Part shown: one piece after another, positions 63,761-64,000 of the stretch
How the letters are laid out: every line of letters begins with the position of its first letter
How positions within the stretch are numbered: the stretch's first letter is position 1
Source: Kamptonema formosum PCC 10802
GTDB lineage: Bacteria; Cyanobacteriota; Cyanobacteriia; Cyanobacteriales; Oscillatoriaceae
DNA length: 64,000 nucleotides
Assembly (NCBI RefSeq): GCF_000332335.1
Contig: NZ_KB235949.1
Location: forward strand, 487,202 to 551,201
Reading direction: 5' to 3'
Position numbers and translations under genes: made by a program
Notes under the pieces: generated by a model
What the model was told of the DNA's origin: nothing
Database searches by the model: none
The model's input: the letters and a program-made list of their open reading frames with translations, nothing else

Positions 63761-63895
63761 CTAGCACTAGCCACCTAGGGCGCGAACGTAGGACAGGCGT
63801 CTCGCCTGTCCCAGAGATATCAAGGCTAGGGGGAAGCCGTACCTACGCCCATACTTCGTATCGAGCGTGTCCTAAACTGACTGTCTATTGCTATA
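63761..63895. mobile_element. MITE-like element near the right edge
   Basis: About 135 bp from CTAGCACTAGCCACCTAGGG to CTGTCTATTGCTATA, enclosing the GGACAGGCG palindrome (63791-63811) and TCGAGCGTGTCCTAAACTGA. The left end is degenerate. The remaining bases to 64000 show nothing recognisable. Confidence 0.65.
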
Positions 63896-64000
63896 GTATT
63901 TTCTCCTTGTGATGAAAAGGATAAAGGGCGGAATTTTTCAATCCCAAATCCGGACATCCTTGCCTCCCAAATTGGTAGAATATACCCTATAATCTGCGCT

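Noticed and set aside
1-64000. tRNA or rRNA genes
   Set aside because: No T-loop GGTTCGAAT-type signature within a cloverleaf-compatible stretch and no rRNA-like sequence was seen on reading both strands; a tRNAscan run would be decisive.

Overview
The window looks like a chromosomal stretch from a filamentous cyanobacterium, probably of the Oscillatoria/Microcoleus type (this placement is inference). Reasons: many HIP1 octamers (GCGATCGC, e.g. near 9425, 21880, 26888, 41573, 55157, 57620); cyanobacterial families (GUN4, DUF3172, DUF928, Uma2, TIGR03032, CHAT, STAND-WD40); heptameric tandem repeats (STRR type); and dense short palindromic or MITE-like repeats between genes and even inside reading frames. 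No tRNA, rRNA or CRISPR array was recognised.

Layout. 0-2.3 kb: a minus-strand operon (DUF4384 protein, 59-aa protein, TPR protein running off the left edge) facing a small plus-strand gene, with a 10-bp-phased iteron array between them. 2.4-7.8 kb: a frameshifted glucose-6-phosphate-dehydrogenase-like gene, a decayed STAND-WD40 gene fused to half of an Uma2 gene, and an intact Uma2 gene. 7.8-14.6 kb: ordinary genes (DUF2127, HtrA/Deg protease, diguanylate cyclase, ABC permease and ATPase). 15-17.7 kb: a two-component operon in which a repeat-flanked four-helix-bundle gene sits between response regulator and kinase. 17.8-27.4 kb: RTX-like genes (one broken by MITEs), a caspase-STAND protein, a peroxiredoxin and a decayed two-partner-secretion locus. 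27.7-34 kb: esterase, DUF2156, a P1B-ATPase remnant and a feo operon with feoB split in two. 34.6-36 kb: a dead IS701-type element. 36-45.7 kb: GUN4-domain protein, Crp/Fnr regulator, CHAD protein, DUF3172, recF, a Ca2+-type P-ATPase and an IS200-type transposase. 46.7-60.9 kb: the most distinctive part. Two large exoproteins have an N-terminal two-partner-secretion (filamentous-haemagglutinin) domain and a C-terminal CHAT caspase-like protease, with a convergent TpsB transporter; a decayed TIGR03032/O-GlcNAc-transferase locus and a DUF928 protein follow. 61.4-64 kb: a beta-propeller/transglutaminase protein and a 48-aa membrane protein.

How it fits together. The coherent candidate system is TpsA-CHAT1, TpsA-CHAT2 and TpsB (46735-56461). 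It would export CHAT proteases with intact His/Cys pairs across the outer membrane, one behind a Pro/Ala/Thr linker of nearly 400 residues. Elsewhere the same theme of caspase-like proteins, STAND ATPases and TPR/WD40 scaffolds recurs, in several cases as decayed copies. Gene decay is heavy: at least nine loci carry deletions, frameshifts, stops or insertions. Several carry more than one independent lesion, so sequencing error alone is unlikely to explain them, although single frameshifts (G6PD-like, OGT-like) could be errors.
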